64,000 nucleotides of DNA, taken from assembly GCF_002884495.1 (NCBI RefSeq), contig NZ_KZ614145.1, forward strand, positions 1,254,423 through 1,318,422, read 5' to 3'. Both the position numbers and the translations under genes were made by a program. Of the stretch, positions 55,357 through 64,000 are shown piece by piece (within the stretch, counting starts at the first letter, position 1; each line of letters begins with the position of its first letter). This DNA comes from Rummeliibacillus pycnus (GTDB lineage: Bacteria; Bacillota; Bacilli; Bacillales_A; Planococcaceae). The notes beneath the pieces were generated by a model that was not told the origin of the DNA, searched no databases, and saw only the letters and a list, made by a program, of their open reading frames with translations.

Positions 55357-56493
55357 TTAAACTATTTCCTCATAGAAATTTATTAATCTTTGTTCCATTT
55401 CATTCCATCTATAATTTTTTAAATATATTTGTTGCATTCTGATAGCAATCGTTGGCCACTCATTTTTACGACTAATCAATTTTTTTATTGCTTTTTTAAG
55501 ACTATCTTTATTGTAATCAATAACCTCCCCTATATTATGTTTTACTACTAATTCAGACATTCCTGTATTTTTTACCATAATTATCGGTTTGCCAAGTGCT
55601 AACGATTCATAAAACTTATTAGGAGCTGCATAATAATGATTTCCGATTGAAGGATCGTAAATAGCTGTCATAATGTCACAACTATTTTCTAATTCTAAAG
55701 TTTTGTGATATGGTAATTTCCCATAATAAATAATATTATTATATTGATAACTCATTTGTTCAAAATACTTTTCATATTTTCCAAATCCACCAATATGAAG
55801 TTCACACTCTGGAATTTCTTTGATAACATCTGCTAATTCAATTAAGAATCTTAAATCTTGTAATATTCCTACATAAACTATTTTTATTTTATGTTGATTT
55901 AATTCTAATTTACTTAAATGCTTATGATTCAGTAGTGGAGTGTTGTGAATTACTTCTAACTTTTTGGGCTTTGCACTACCGATCTGCTCTTTTCTTTGTT
56001 CTGTGCAAATAATAGTTCCATCGGCAAAATTAATTATTTTATGCTGTAGATACACAATGTATTTTTGAAATATACTAGTTTTTTCGTTTTTTTGAGTATA
56101 TAAATAATCAAAGATATCAAATATTATTTTTTTCTTAAAAATTTTCGCGCAATTATATGCTGTATAAGCTGTATCAAAATCACAAGCATGAATAATTTGA
56201 TATTCATCTCGATGTTTATATAGCCAAATTAAAATTCTATACTGAAAAAATAGAAATGCTTTAAGATTTTTTTTTCCAGCTCCAAATTTAGCAGGAATTC
56301 CAAATCTATAAATCTTTGCTTTTCCATTTTTTAAATTTAGGTAAGACTCATTAATCTTATATTTAGAATCTCGATCCCAGGCTAAAATTTTTACATCATA
56401 TCCCGATTTAATAAGTGTATTAACTTCTTTTTCTACTCTTGAATCTGGATCAATCGGGTTTGAACGTAAAAATACAACACTTACTTTCTTCAT
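55357..56493 (-). CDS. GT4-like glycosyltransferase
   Basis: 378 residues starting MKKVSVVFLRSNPIDPDSRVEKE. C-terminal half has YVGILQDLRFLIELADV, IGGFGKYEKYFE and YYAAPNKFYESLALGKPIIM, consistent with the GT4 EX7E region. Donor and acceptor unknown. It stands 38 bp before the next glycosyltransferase. Confidence 0.82.
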   Translation of the reverse strand: MKKVSVVFLRSNPIDPDSRVEKEVNTLIKSGYDVKILAWDRDSKYKINESYLNLKNGKAKIYRFGIPAKFGAGKKNLKAFLFFQYRILIWLYKHRDEYQIIHACDFDTAYTAYNCAKIFKKKIIFDIFDYLYTQKNEKTSIFQKYIVYLQHKIINFADGTIICTEQRKEQIGSAKPKKLEVIHNTPLLNHKHLSKLELNQHKIKIVYVGILQDLRFLIELADVIKEIPECELHIGGFGKYEKYFEQMSYQYNNIIYYGKLPYHKTLELENSCDIMTAIYDPSIGNHYYAAPNKFYESLALGKPIIMVKNTGMSELVVKHNIGEVIDYNKDSLKKAIKKLISRKNEWPTIAIRMQQIYLKNYRWNEMEQRLINFYEEIV

Positions 56494-56604
56494 ATGAAAG
56501 CTCCTCTTATAAATAGACGTAATTTGTCTAAATAGCTCTTTCTATTTATATACATCTAATTCATCATAATTACCCTAAACAAATTCCATAAATATAAAAT
56601 AAAT

Positions 56605-57711
56605 TCAATTTATATCAGCATAAATAGCTTGTATTTTAATAAGAACACTATTAATATCAAATTCTTTTGCTTTTTCTTTGTTTTGATAACTTATACTGTT
56701 GTTATTTGCTATTTCCTTAAACATTTTATCTATTAATATAGACATTCCTTTTACATCACTTGGTTTTATGATAAATCCGTTTTTTTTATTTTCGATAAGT
56801 TCCCTATTCCCTCGAATATCTGAACATATAATTGGTAAACCGCTGGCCATTGCTTCCATTACAGCTACTGGTAAACCTTCTCTATAAGATGGGAAAACAA
56901 ATAAATCTACAACTTTGCAAATTTCTGCAATATCTGTTCGATATCCTAAAAATTTAACTTGTTTTTTTATATTTAATCTTTCTGCCAAAGTTATTAAATA
57001 TGATTCTAATGGTCCTTCTCCACAAATTAAATAATGTATTTTCGGATTATTTAATCTTGCTATTGCATTAATAACCGTTTCATGGTTTTTATTTTTATTT
57101 AGCTCCCCTACAGATAGAACGCAATAAGCTTCCAATGGTATTTCTAATTCATCTCTTTTTGCTGCTCTGTCAACTACAACTTCACTAAATTTTTTCGAAT
57201 CAAATCCAACGCCTTTAATGTATTCTACTTTTTTGGCTTTAAATGACTTTGCTCTCTTAAAATCCTCTTTATTTATAGTAATTAATACATCAGTATCTCT
57301 TGATAAGATGTATTCAATAGGATAATATAATAGCCAATTTCTAATAGGTGCACCTTTATAAAAGTGAAAACCATGTGCAGTGTATATTAGTTTAATATTC
57401 GATTTTTTTCTACTTGCGAATCTAACATATGCTGCAGCTACAGGTGTGTGTACATGAATTAAATCATAGTTTTCATTATTGATAAGATGAACTATTTTCT
57501 TATATGCTTGAAAATTTTGCTTTGCTAGGGGTGTCCTTTGGAAATTTATATCTATTACCTTACACCCCCGTTCTAAAAGAGCTGGGCTAATCTCTTTTTT
57601 AATATTACATGCAATATCCACAGTATGTCCTTGATCTAAAAGTAATTCGATATGTGGAATAAAAAAGGCATTAATTGTATTTGATATTGTTGTTGCATAC
57701 AATACTTTCAT
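56605..57711 (-). CDS. GT4 family glycosyltransferase (EpsD/CapM-type)
   Basis: 368 residues from the ATG at 57711 (AAAGGAAAAG upstream); seven further codons are possible. It has LIHVHTPVAAAYVRFASRK, YTAHGFHFYKGAP, SVGELNKNKNHE and FPSYREGLPVAVMEAMASGLPI, the standard GT4 motifs for early EPS glycosyltransferases. It probably adds the second or third sugar of the repeat unit. Confidence 0.88.
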   Translation of the reverse strand: MKVLYATTISNTINAFFIPHIELLLDQGHTVDIACNIKKEISPALLERGCKVIDINFQRTPLAKQNFQAYKKIVHLINNENYDLIHVHTPVAAAYVRFASRKKSNIKLIYTAHGFHFYKGAPIRNWLLYYPIEYILSRDTDVLITINKEDFKRAKSFKAKKVEYIKGVGFDSKKFSEVVVDRAAKRDELEIPLEAYCVLSVGELNKNKNHETVINAIARLNNPKIHYLICGEGPLESYLITLAERLNIKKQVKFLGYRTDIAEICKVVDLFVFPSYREGLPVAVMEAMASGLPIICSDIRGNRELIENKKNGFIIKPSDVKGMSILIDKMFKEIANNNSISYQNKEKAKEFDINSVLIKIQAIYADIN

Positions 57712-57976
57712 GCATTCTTTTCCTTTCGTCACCTAATTTTTCTATATACACAACTTTTTCGCATTTGTCATGAATCAAAAACAATTCAGTCAAGATAAAG
57801 CCGATCTTTAACAATTGGAAACACAATATTTTATTAATTGTAGACTTACAGGACTGCCCCTTAGTCAACAATATTTTTTCTTATTCAGCTACTATTTTCA
57901 CCATTTGTTAAGTAACTTGCATGTTCAGTTACATTAAATTGAATAGTTCTATTAAAATTATCCATTATCTTTAAAC

Positions 57977-58966
57977 TTAGTGTTCATTCTGATTAAACAT
58001 GTCAGTTTTTTTTCTTATAATTACACTGTCATACATCATCATGAGTATATCTTCATCATAATTTCCAATATTGGTTGGATTTTGAATACCATTTAAATTA
58101 TTTGCGATCAAGTTCATAAAATCTACGCCACAACGATATGCATGCAAATACGCACCGCCAAATCTTGGGTTAATTTCCGATATTATATAATCTCCATTTC
58201 TATAAAAGAAATCAATATCTATAGGGCCATTAAAATTGAATTTCGATATGATCTCTTCTACCATTTCGAAAAGTTTATAATCTATAAAAGAAATTGTTTT
58301 ATTTGCTCCACCAATTTTTGTCTCCAGCTTTTTTTTGGCAAAAATACTTACAGGTTTCTTGCTAATCATATCTATATAAACATCCACATCTATATCAATA
58401 GCTTCTATAAATTCTTGAATAATTAAGTTTGATTCCACCGAACAAATAGATTTTAATTCTTCATAATTATTTATTTTTCTTGCCCCTACACTCGCACTTC
58501 CGGTTCTAGGTTTTACAAAAACGGGAAAACAGCATTCAGAGTTCTTATATGCAATACTGAACGAATCGATATCTTTAAACGTCTTAACTGTACTGATATT
58601 GTTTTGTGTTAAAAATTCAAACATTTCATATTTATCAAAGCATAATCTAGCTGATTTTAAATCTGGTGCCAAAACTTCAATTCCCATCGTTTTAAAGGCA
58701 TCACGGTTTTCTGCAAGTATTTCTATCTCTGGATCTATAAATGTTGTTATCGCCTTAATTTCCTCTTTATTACATATTTCGAGAATAGTTGGTATATATT
58801 TTGCCTCTTTTATCTTTGGAACAATATACTGTTTATCAGCAATATATAGTGCTGGTGCTGTGTTTAAATTATCTGTTGCGATGATCTTTGAATTTTCTCC
58901 CAAGGATTCTTTAAAATATTTGATCAATTCTGCTCTTCTACCGACACTGCAAAATAACAAATTCAT
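57977..58966 (-). CDS. ATP-grasp protein of the polysaccharide cluster
   Basis: 329 residues from the ATG at 58966 with GGAGG at 7 nt. N-terminal Rossmann-like region (LLFCSVGRRAELIKYFKE) and a carbamoyl-phosphate-synthetase-type ATP-grasp fold (VFVKPRTGSASVGARKI about 152-168, and DIDFFYRNGDYIISEINPRFGG about 258-279). Such proteins probably couple an amino acid or other acid to a sugar amine. Coupled to an EpsN-like aminotransferase, it may build an N-acylated amino sugar. Substrate unknown. Confidence 0.78.
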   Translation of the reverse strand: MNLLFCSVGRRAELIKYFKESLGENSKIIATDNLNTAPALYIADKQYIVPKIKEAKYIPTILEICNKEEIKAITTFIDPEIEILAENRDAFKTMGIEVLAPDLKSARLCFDKYEMFEFLTQNNISTVKTFKDIDSFSIAYKNSECCFPVFVKPRTGSASVGARKINNYEELKSICSVESNLIIQEFIEAIDIDVDVYIDMISKKPVSIFAKKKLETKIGGANKTISFIDYKLFEMVEEIISKFNFNGPIDIDFFYRNGDYIISEINPRFGGAYLHAYRCGVDFMNLIANNLNGIQNPTNIGNYDEDILMMMYDSVIIRKKTDMFNQNEH

Positions 58967-58993
58967 TTGTATTCCTCCACTAGGGCACATAAT

Positions 58994-59662
58994 TTATACC
59001 ATTTCTTTTTCTTTTTTCACTATCACAATTTGTTCTGTTTTTCCTCGAAAAGCTTCCATTGTTTCGTTATGATTTGAATTAATTCCTTCACGAACAAATA
59101 CTTTCTTAATCGTAAGTAATATTATTTTCCAATCTTTAATGAAACTAATATTATCTACATAAAATACATCAAGATTAAATTTATCCTCCCAGCTAATAGC
59201 ATTCCTACCACTAATCTGGGCTAAGCCTGATAAACCTGGCCTAACTTCATGGCGCCTTTTTTGATGCTCATCGTAAAGCGGAAGATATCTTACTAATAAT
59301 GGTCTAGGCCCAATTATTGACATATCACCTTTCAATATATTAAAAAGTTCAGGGAGCTCATCAAGCGATGTAGAACGTAAAAACTTCCCGAACTTTGTTA
59401 ACCTAATTTTATCTGGTAGCAACTCTCCATTGTCGTCTCTTTCATCCGACATTGTTCTAAATTTATACATCACAAAAATTTTTTCGTTTAAACCTGGTCT
59501 ATCTTGTTTAAATATTACAGGGCCACCTAGTTTTAATCTCACAAGGAGTGCTACTATTAAAATTACTGGCCAAAGAATCATTAAAGCTAAAAATGATAGT
59601 ATAAAATCCATTGGTCTTTTAAGAAAACTTTTATAAATATTTGCTGTTTTAAGAGGCTTCAC
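58994..59662 (-). CDS. epsL: EpsL-like initiating sugar-phosphate transferase
   Basis: 222 residues with one N-terminal membrane segment (about 12-38) and the monotopic phosphoglycosyltransferase motifs [29 protein letters not shown] and [18 protein letters not shown]. It is close to B. subtilis EpsL by pattern and would attach the first sugar phosphate to undecaprenyl phosphate. It overlaps the aminotransferase gene by 4 bp. Confidence 0.88.
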   Translation of the reverse strand: MKPLKTANIYKSFLKRPMDFILSFLALMILWPVILIVALLVRLKLGGPVIFKQDRPGLNEKIFVMYKFRTMSDERDDNGELLPDKIRLTKFGKFLRSTSLDELPELFNILKGDMSIIGPRPLLVRYLPLYDEHQKRRHEVRPGLSGLAQISGRNAISWEDKFNLDVFYVDNISFIKDWKIILLTIKKVFVREGINSNHNETMEAFRGKTEQIVIVKKEKEMV

Positions 59663-60777
59663 TTTTTAAACCACAACCCTTTAATAGTCTCTACAACTCT
59701 ATCCAAATCTTCATCTGTCATTTTCGTATCAGATGGTAAACAAACACCATTCATAAACAACTTCTCTGATATATTAGTTCCAACGAAATCATACTTTTCG
59801 AAGAACGGTTGCATATGCATTGGCTTCCAAATAGGTCTTGACTCTATATTTTCTTTTTCAAGTGTTTCCATTAAATCTAGTGGTCTAACTTTTCCATTCA
59901 GGATAATTGAACTAAGCCAATAGTTTGGCTCGTTCCAATTATTAATTGGCATGAATTTAATACCCTCGAGTTCGCCTAACTCTCTCTTATAAAATTCAAA
60001 AATATATTTTTTCTTTTCAATTCTTTGATCTAACACCTTAAGTTGCCCTCTACCAATCCCAGCAACTACATTACTCATCCTATAATTGAAACCTAATTCA
60101 CTATGCTGATAATGTCTTGCTTTATCTCTACTCTGAGTAGCCCAAAACCTTACTTTTTCAATTTTTTCTTCATTATTTGAAACAACCATTCCACCACCAG
60201 AAGTGGTAATGATTTTATTACCGTTAAAAGAAAAAATACCAAAATCCCCAAAAGTACCAGAGTGCTTACCTTTATAGTAAGTTCCTAAAGATTCAGCAGC
60301 ATCTTCAATTAAAGCCACATCATGTTCTTTACAAAGTTCCACTATTTGATCCATATCTGCAGATAATCCATAAAGATGAACAACAATAACTGCTTTAACA
60401 TTTGGATATTTTCTAAAAGCTATTTCCAATGCTTTTGGGCACATATTCCATGTTTCATTATCACTATCGATAAACACAGGAATCGCATTTTGGTAGATAA
60501 TTGGATTGGCGGTAGCTGAAAATGTTAGGGTTGGACAAAAAACGATATCTCCTTCTTCAACACCTGCTGCTTTAAGTGCTAAATGAATTGCAGCTGTCCC
60601 TGTTGAGAGTGCCGCAGCTGCCTTGGTTCCGATTTTTTCTGCAAATTCAGCTTCAAATCGGTCTACATTTGCCCCAAGTGGAGCAATCCAATTTGTATCA
60701 AAAGCTTCATTGATATATTGTTTTTCATATCCTTCTTCACTCATATGTGGCGAAGCCAATAAGATACGATTCCCCAT
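59659..60777 (-). CDS. epsN: EpsN-like DegT/DnrJ/EryC1/StrS aminotransferase
   Basis: 372 residues from the ATG with AAAGGGG at 7 nt; six upstream codons are possible. PLP Lys188 lies in FNGNKIITT and [10 protein letters not shown] holds the PLP-phosphate Asp. [23 protein letters not shown] and [15 protein letters not shown] are shared with B. subtilis EpsN as I recall it. It should transaminate a UDP-4-keto-6-deoxysugar, supplying an amino sugar for EpsL. The dehydratase and acetyltransferase genes that would precede it are not in this window. Confidence 0.87.
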   Translation of the reverse strand: MGNRILLASPHMSEEGYEKQYINEAFDTNWIAPLGANVDRFEAEFAEKIGTKAAAALSTGTAAIHLALKAAGVEEGDIVFCPTLTFSATANPIIYQNAIPVFIDSDNETWNMCPKALEIAFRKYPNVKAVIVVHLYGLSADMDQIVELCKEHDVALIEDAAESLGTYYKGKHSGTFGDFGIFSFNGNKIITTSGGGMVVSNNEEKIEKVRFWATQSRDKARHYQHSELGFNYRMSNVVAGIGRGQLKVLDQRIEKKKYIFEFYKRELGELEGIKFMPINNWNEPNYWLSSIILNGKVRPLDLMETLEKENIESRPIWKPMHMQPFFEKYDFVGTNISEKLFMNGVCLPSDTKMTDEDLDRVVETIKGLWFKK

Positions 60778-61347
60778 TTTCTTTCCCCTTTTCACTTTTT
60801 AGTTGGAAATATCCTCTGTAAATTTTAAAAATGAGTAGTTTGAATGAAGTATCTATTCTATTTCATCCACAATCGACAATAAATCTGTTAATCATTTAAA
60901 TGTCTAAGATCTAGTAATTGAGGATCAAGTCTGAATTGTTTTGTAGATAAACTTTTGGAACGTCTAGTTACTGCTACTAACATATGTCGAAAAAATTATT
61001 GAAAGTCAATTGTAAGGCTAGAATTAATGCATATTGTTCTTTTCTATACGAAAAACGACAAAATAATAGTTTGTGCTGATTCTTAGTTATATAAGTGCAT
61101 TTTCGAGATGCTATATTGAAAGGAATTAAATAAGTAGAACTACATAAAACATATGATGTATAACATGCCAATATTCTCTATTCAGAAAATTTTAACGAAC
61201 GAAGTTTAAAATCAATAAAGTACTTTGGCTTACGATGAGGGTTAAATAGTAGGGATATTGACGTGATTATAATTGTTGAAAAGCGATCTTGTTTTTTGCG
61301 AAATTTTCGTACGGTTCACTTTATATAAATTCTTCTTTATAAAAAGG
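60778..61347. other. Gene-free upstream region of the polysaccharide cluster
   Basis: About 570 bp, AT-rich, no convincing open frame or RNA. The promoter of the cluster is probably here but I cannot fix it. Confidence 0.5.
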
Positions 61348-61387
61348 AAAAAATCCGTCTCATCAAAAATGATGAAACGGATTTTTT
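61348..61387 (-). terminator. Terminator of the AhpD-like gene
   Basis: AAAATCCGT and the inner CTCATCA on one arm pair with TGATGA and ACGGATTTT on the other across an A-rich loop. T runs exist on both strands, so it may be bidirectional. Confidence 0.85.
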
Positions 61388-61390
61388 TCA

Positions 61391-61981
61391 TTATCTGTTA
61401 TGCGAATAATGTCCCGGATTTGGAATAGCACCAATTGTGCTTACCCAACGATTTGTGTAGTTGAAGAAGCCTACGACAAAAGCTGCTTCTAATATTTCAT
61501 GATCATTAAATCCGACTGATCTTAGTTTATCTACTTCTTCAGGGGTTAATTCGGCTACATTTCTTGTTGCTCGATAGGCGTAGTCACAAAGTGCTCTTTG
61601 CTTCTCTGTTAAATTTGTTGAGCGATAATTATAGGTTAGCTGGTCTACCCATGCTGGATTCTTAGTTAATCCTCGGAGCACATCTCCATGGGTCGTCAAA
61701 CAATAATTGCAAGAATTAGTGGATGACACCACTAGACCCATCATTTCTTTATCGACATTGCTCAAATAACATGTTTCGGAATTGAAGAGCGATTCTTTTA
61801 AATTTAAAAAACCTTTATATTGCTGTGCATTTAATGGCAAAATTTTAAATAGATGATTAAAGAAACCTTGTTGCTCTATTTGACTATTGATGGTTGCATC
61901 AAATTCTTTTTGCAATTCTGTAGGAATTTCTGATTCATTTGGTTTTTCTAAATAAGAATATTTTTGGTCATACTTTGTCAT
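61391..61981 (-). CDS. AhpD-like (carboxymuconolactone decarboxylase family) peroxidase-related protein
   Basis: 196 residues with Cys91, Cys94 and His98 (SCNYCLTTHGD), the AhpD redox motif, and helical surroundings including YLSNVDKEMMGLVV and EEVDKLRSVGFNDHEILEA. The family of uncharacterised peroxidase-related enzymes fits in length. It could reduce peroxides via thioredoxin/lipoamide-type partners. Single gene with terminator. Confidence 0.85.
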   Translation of the reverse strand: MTKYDQKYSYLEKPNESEIPTELQKEFDATINSQIEQQGFFNHLFKILPLNAQQYKGFLNLKESLFNSETCYLSNVDKEMMGLVVSSTNSCNYCLTTHGDVLRGLTKNPAWVDQLTYNYRSTNLTEKQRALCDYAYRATRNVAELTPEEVDKLRSVGFNDHEILEAAFVVGFFNYTNRWVSTIGAIPNPGHYSHNR

Positions 61982-62336
61982 CCAAACACTCCCCTTTCAA
62001 AGTAAAAACGATATAGAACTATACAACTTAAGAATATGAACTTTCTACTGCTTAATATGATTGAACATTTTTAAAACCGGTAAAAGACTCTTACCAATTT
62101 TCCTTTCTATTATTATCTGAAAATTTTATATTTAAAATATAAACGATTTTAACCTATAAAACAAATGATTTTAATATTCTTTAAATAATTTCCAATTACT
62201 TAAACATTAGTAGTTGTTTATTAATAGAAAAGACCATTACTTTTTTCTATTTTCGTCCGCATTTAATTCTTTCGACATATTTAGACTTGTAAAAATCACA
62301 ATTTAAACGTATATTAGAATTAAGTATTGAATAAAT
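61982..62336. other. Gene-free spacer
   Basis: About 350 bp upstream of the AhpD-like gene, AT-rich. It must hold that gene's promoter but I see no clear motif. Confidence 0.45.
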
Positions 62337-62337
62337 T

Positions 62338-62374
62338 AAAAAAGACCATTTGATGCTGGTACATCAAACGGCCA
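62338..62374 (-). terminator. Terminator of the type I toxin mRNA
   Basis: Minus strand: GGCCGTTTGATG (62372 side) pairs with CATCAAATGGTC with two or three G-U, 12 bp, loop TACCAG, followed by TTTTTTAATTT. It lies about 80 bp after the toxin stop codon. Confidence 0.8.
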
Positions 62375-62376
62375 AA

Positions 62377-62460
62377 TATAATAGTTGATTCCCTCAAGGG
62401 GATTGGCTGTCTAGGGCATAACCCATCTGAGCTGGTAACTCAAGGATGGGTTATTTTTTA
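62377..62460 (+). ncRNA. Candidate type I antitoxin RNA (antisense to the toxin 3' UTR)
   Basis: A TATAAT box at 62377-62382 (-35 weak, TTGATG at 62350-62355, 21-nt spacer) is followed about 75 nt later by a strong terminator: AACCCATC (62420-62427) pairs with GATGGGTT (62445-62452), inner TGAG/CTCA, then ATTTTTT. The RNA would run antisense to the toxin mRNA from its stop codon through its 3' UTR, the arrangement seen in TxpA/RatA and BsrG/SR4. Confidence 0.5.
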
Positions 62461-62534
62461 TTTCGAAATGCCAGAATTGTGACTACTAATGATGCGAAAC
62501 TAACTGCAAACATTAATGATTCAGAAACTGACAT
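62451..62534 (-). CDS. 27-aa hydrophobic peptide, candidate type I toxin (holin-like)
   Basis: Too short for usual gene calls. From an ATG with GGAGGTG at 6 nt it encodes MSVSESLMFAVSFASLVV followed by TILAFRNKK: a single membrane helix and a short Lys/Arg tail, the pattern of 'putative holin-like toxin' peptides of the TxpA/BsrG/Fst kind. The next in-frame ATG at 62540 is too close to the ribosome site. The structured 5' UTR (about 120 nt), the convergent antisense RNA with overlapping 3' ends and the two facing terminators fit a type I toxin-antitoxin unit. Toxicity is inferred. Confidence 0.72.
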   Translation of the reverse strand: MSVSESLMFAVSFASLVVTILAFRNKK

Positions 62535-62547
62535 CGGCATCACCTCC

Positions 62548-62612
62548 GGGCCCATACGATATGGGTTATACAGACATTACCTAAAGCTTAGGTAAATTGT
62601 CTGCTACATTTA
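62548..62612 (-). promoter_or_regulatory. Structured 5' UTR of the toxin mRNA
   Basis: Two hairpins on the minus strand: AGACA...ACCTAA-GCT-TTAGGT...TGTCT, and CCCATATCGTATGGG which ends 5 nt before GGAGGTG. Such structures commonly hold the toxin mRNA translationally inactive until processed. Confidence 0.5.
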
Positions 62613-62659
62613 TACTGGGGTATGCCAACCACCCTTGAGCATCAATCTATTATAAAATC

Positions 62660-62680
62660 ATTATAGCAAACGTTTGTTCG
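62660..62680 (-). promoter_or_regulatory. Toxin promoter with SOS/LexA-like box
   Basis: Extended -10 TGCTATAAT (TATAAT at 62665-62660, minus strand) with no good -35. Immediately upstream is CGAACAAACGTTTG (62680-62667), which matches 13 of 14 positions of the B. subtilis LexA consensus CGAACRNRYGTTYC and contains a perfect 10-bp palindrome CAAACGTTTG. The box sits 1 bp from the -10, as expected for a repressor site. Confidence 0.6.
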
Positions 62681-62959
62681 TTTTAATAGTTAAAATGGTA
62701 ATATTTATTGTCTTTTATTACTTTTATTATGTGCATATGATGAAATTTTATGTACAGTTTCTTCATTTATTTTCTCGTCTTCTGAGCAAATTTTAAATAG
62801 GTTCCTCAACTTCCTCTCTCCAATCATTCAAGATATTTCCCCTGTAATTTCTAGAGACACGAAATATATTTTACAAATCATTCATTTTTCAGGTCTTTTT
62901 TTTATACGATATATAAAATATCTAAATTTTCAAAAATATTATATGGATGGAGGGATTCT
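62681..62959. other. Spacer between the toxin unit and the FAD oxidoreductase gene
   Basis: About 280 bp, AT-rich. It probably holds the promoter of the FAD oxidoreductase gene but I cannot place it. Confidence 0.45.
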
Positions 62960-64000
62960 ATGAAAAAGGTGGATTTGATCATTGTAGGTGGTGGTGTTAT
63001 GGGTTCTAGTACTGCCTATTCCCTGCGAAAACTAGGTTTTGACGGCAGAATACTTGTTTTTGAAAAAGATCCTATTTATGAGTTTTCGTCTACTCCTAGA
63101 AGTGCTGGAGGAATTCGGCAGCTTTACACGACGGCTATTAATATTCAAATTAGTCGCTACAGTTTGCAATTTTATAAAGACTTCCCAAAGACCATGGCAA
63201 TTGAAGGAGAGCCTTCAGAAATTAACTTCCGCCAGAGGGGGTATTTATTCTTAGGAACTAACAAAACGATGTCTGGATTAGAAAAGCAAAAGGAGCTGCA
63301 AAATCAGTTCGGTGTTCCTTCTGAATTGTTGACTGCACATGATTTGCTGAACATTATTCCAGAATTAACGATTGAAGATTTAGCTGGGGGCCTTTATTGT
63401 CATGAAGATGGCTATCTTGATCCATATTCTGTCATGCAAGGTTTCAAGAAACATGCTCAAAAGATGGATGTGGAATATATTTACGATGAAGTTGATACGA
63501 TTTTAACTCAGCAAAATCATGTATCTGGAATTAGGCTAGTTGATGGTACCGTTTTCTATTCTCCAATTGTCATTAATTGTGCAGGTGCATGGGGTGTTTA
63601 TCTGAGTGAAAAGATTGGTATTCCACTCCCTATTCATCCATTGAAACGTCAAATCTTCCAATTTGATATTGCTACTCCATTAGAAAAGGAATTACCTCTT
63701 ACTGTCGATCCATCCAATGTGTACTTTCGGCATGAAGGCAATAAAATTTTATGTGGCTATTCTGAAAATGTCAAACCAGGCATTGATTTTTCTGTACAAC
63801 GTTCACTTTTTTACGATGAAATGTGGCCTATACTCGCTAATCGAGTAAAAAATTTTGAAAGAGCGAAAATTTCATCTGCCTGGGCTGGTTTGTATAGTTT
63901 TAATACGGTTGATCACAATGCCATCATTGGAAATCACCCAACAATGAAAGGCTACTATATGGCGTTAGGTTTTAGTGGTCATGGTATGCAGCAAGCCCCT
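62960..64000 (+). CDS. FAD-dependent oxidoreductase (DAO family), truncated by window edge
   Basis: 347 codons without a stop reach the right edge; the start ATG has GGAGGG at 6 nt. N-terminal VDLIIVGGGVMGSSTAY is the FAD-binding dinucleotide fold, with SAGGIRQLY typical of DAO/sarcosine oxidase/FOXRED1-like enzymes, and GFSGHGMQQAP at the visible end as the substrate-domain motif. It should oxidise an N-methyl or amino substrate. Substrate unknown. Confidence 0.83.
   Translation, partial: MKKVDLIIVGGGVMGSSTAYSLRKLGFDGRILVFEKDPIYEFSSTPRSAGGIRQLYTTAINIQISRYSLQFYKDFPKTMAIEGEPSEINFRQRGYLFLGTNKTMSGLEKQKELQNQFGVPSELLTAHDLLNIIPELTIEDLAGGLYCHEDGYLDPYSVMQGFKKHAQKMDVEYIYDEVDTILTQQNHVSGIRLVDGTVFYSPIVINCAGAWGVYLSEKIGIPLPIHPLKRQIFQFDIATPLEKELPLTVDPSNVYFRHEGNKILCGYSENVKPGIDFSVQRSLFYDEMWPILANRVKNFERAKISSAWAGLYSFNTVDHNAIIGNHPTMKGYYMALGFSGHGMQQAP

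Noticed and set aside
60977-61171. 64-aa minus-strand frame upstream of the polysaccharide cluster
   Set aside because: Odd composition (many Cys, Tyr, Ile), no ribosome site; AT-rich spacer.
61195-61210. ACGAACGAAGTTT as a third LexA box
   Set aside because: The spacer is 3 instead of 4 bases and the right half is incomplete.
1-64000. tRNA, rRNA, insertion sequences or prophage genes
   Set aside because: None seen on either strand by eye; no transposase, integrase or cloverleaf.

Overview
The window is low-GC DNA with strong AGGAGG-type ribosome binding sites, frequent GTG starts and hairpin-plus-T-run terminators. That, with a type VII secretion locus of the Bacillota kind, a SAM-I riboswitch, B. 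subtilis-type LexA boxes and EpsN/EpsL-like proteins, points to a Gram-positive Bacillota, most likely Bacillaceae/Planococcaceae (Lysinibacillus/Psychrobacillus-like). The genus is an inference.

Layout. (1) 1-12420, minus strand: a complete type VII secretion (ESX/Ess) locus in the order esxA-esaA-essA-esaB-essB-essC, followed by esxC-, esxB-, esaE- and esxD-like genes and the first 161 codons of an EsaD-like effector cut by the window edge. This is the gene order of the Staphylococcus aureus essC1 variant. (2) 12965-26531: a reductive pyrimidine catabolism island. The minus-strand operon encodes beta-ureidopropionase, dihydropyrimidinase, PreT, PreA, an NCS1 permease and a 71-aa orphan. A PucR-family regulator follows, then a plus-strand operon for an amino acid permease, a CoA-acylating semialdehyde dehydrogenase and a beta-alanine:pyruvate-type transaminase. 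Together they can take uracil to acetyl-CoA. (3) 26609-32020: a yunG-like gene and an acetoin dehydrogenase operon in the order acoL-acoA-acoB-acoC. (4) 32240-49497: single genes and small operons: MBL hydrolase, SRPBCC protein, RimK-like ATP-grasp, Cu/Zn SOD lipoprotein, FMN reductase, MFS exporter with divergent LysR gene, YunC, OhrR-Gpx, RraA-like, VanW, KatE, PsiE, a hydroxyacyl-CoA dehydrogenase, an OsmC protein under a SAM-I riboswitch, Maf, and a YdjM-like membrane protein under a LexA-boxed promoter. Oxidative stress defence is the common theme. (5) 50037-60777, minus strand: an exopolysaccharide cluster with EpsN-like aminotransferase, EpsL-like initiating transferase, an ATP-grasp protein, three GT4 glycosyltransferases, Wzy-like polymerase, Wzx-like flippase and a polysaccharide deacetylase. 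(6) 61391-64000: an AhpD-like protein, a previously hidden type I toxin-antitoxin pair with an SOS-like box at the toxin promoter, and the start of a FAD oxidoreductase cut by the right edge.

The most notable items are the S. aureus-type Ess locus outside Staphylococcus, the 27-aa membrane toxin whose promoter carries a near-consensus LexA site, the SAM-I riboswitch in front of an osmC-family gene, the paired operator upstream of ohrR-gpx, and a 144-bp intergenic duplication.
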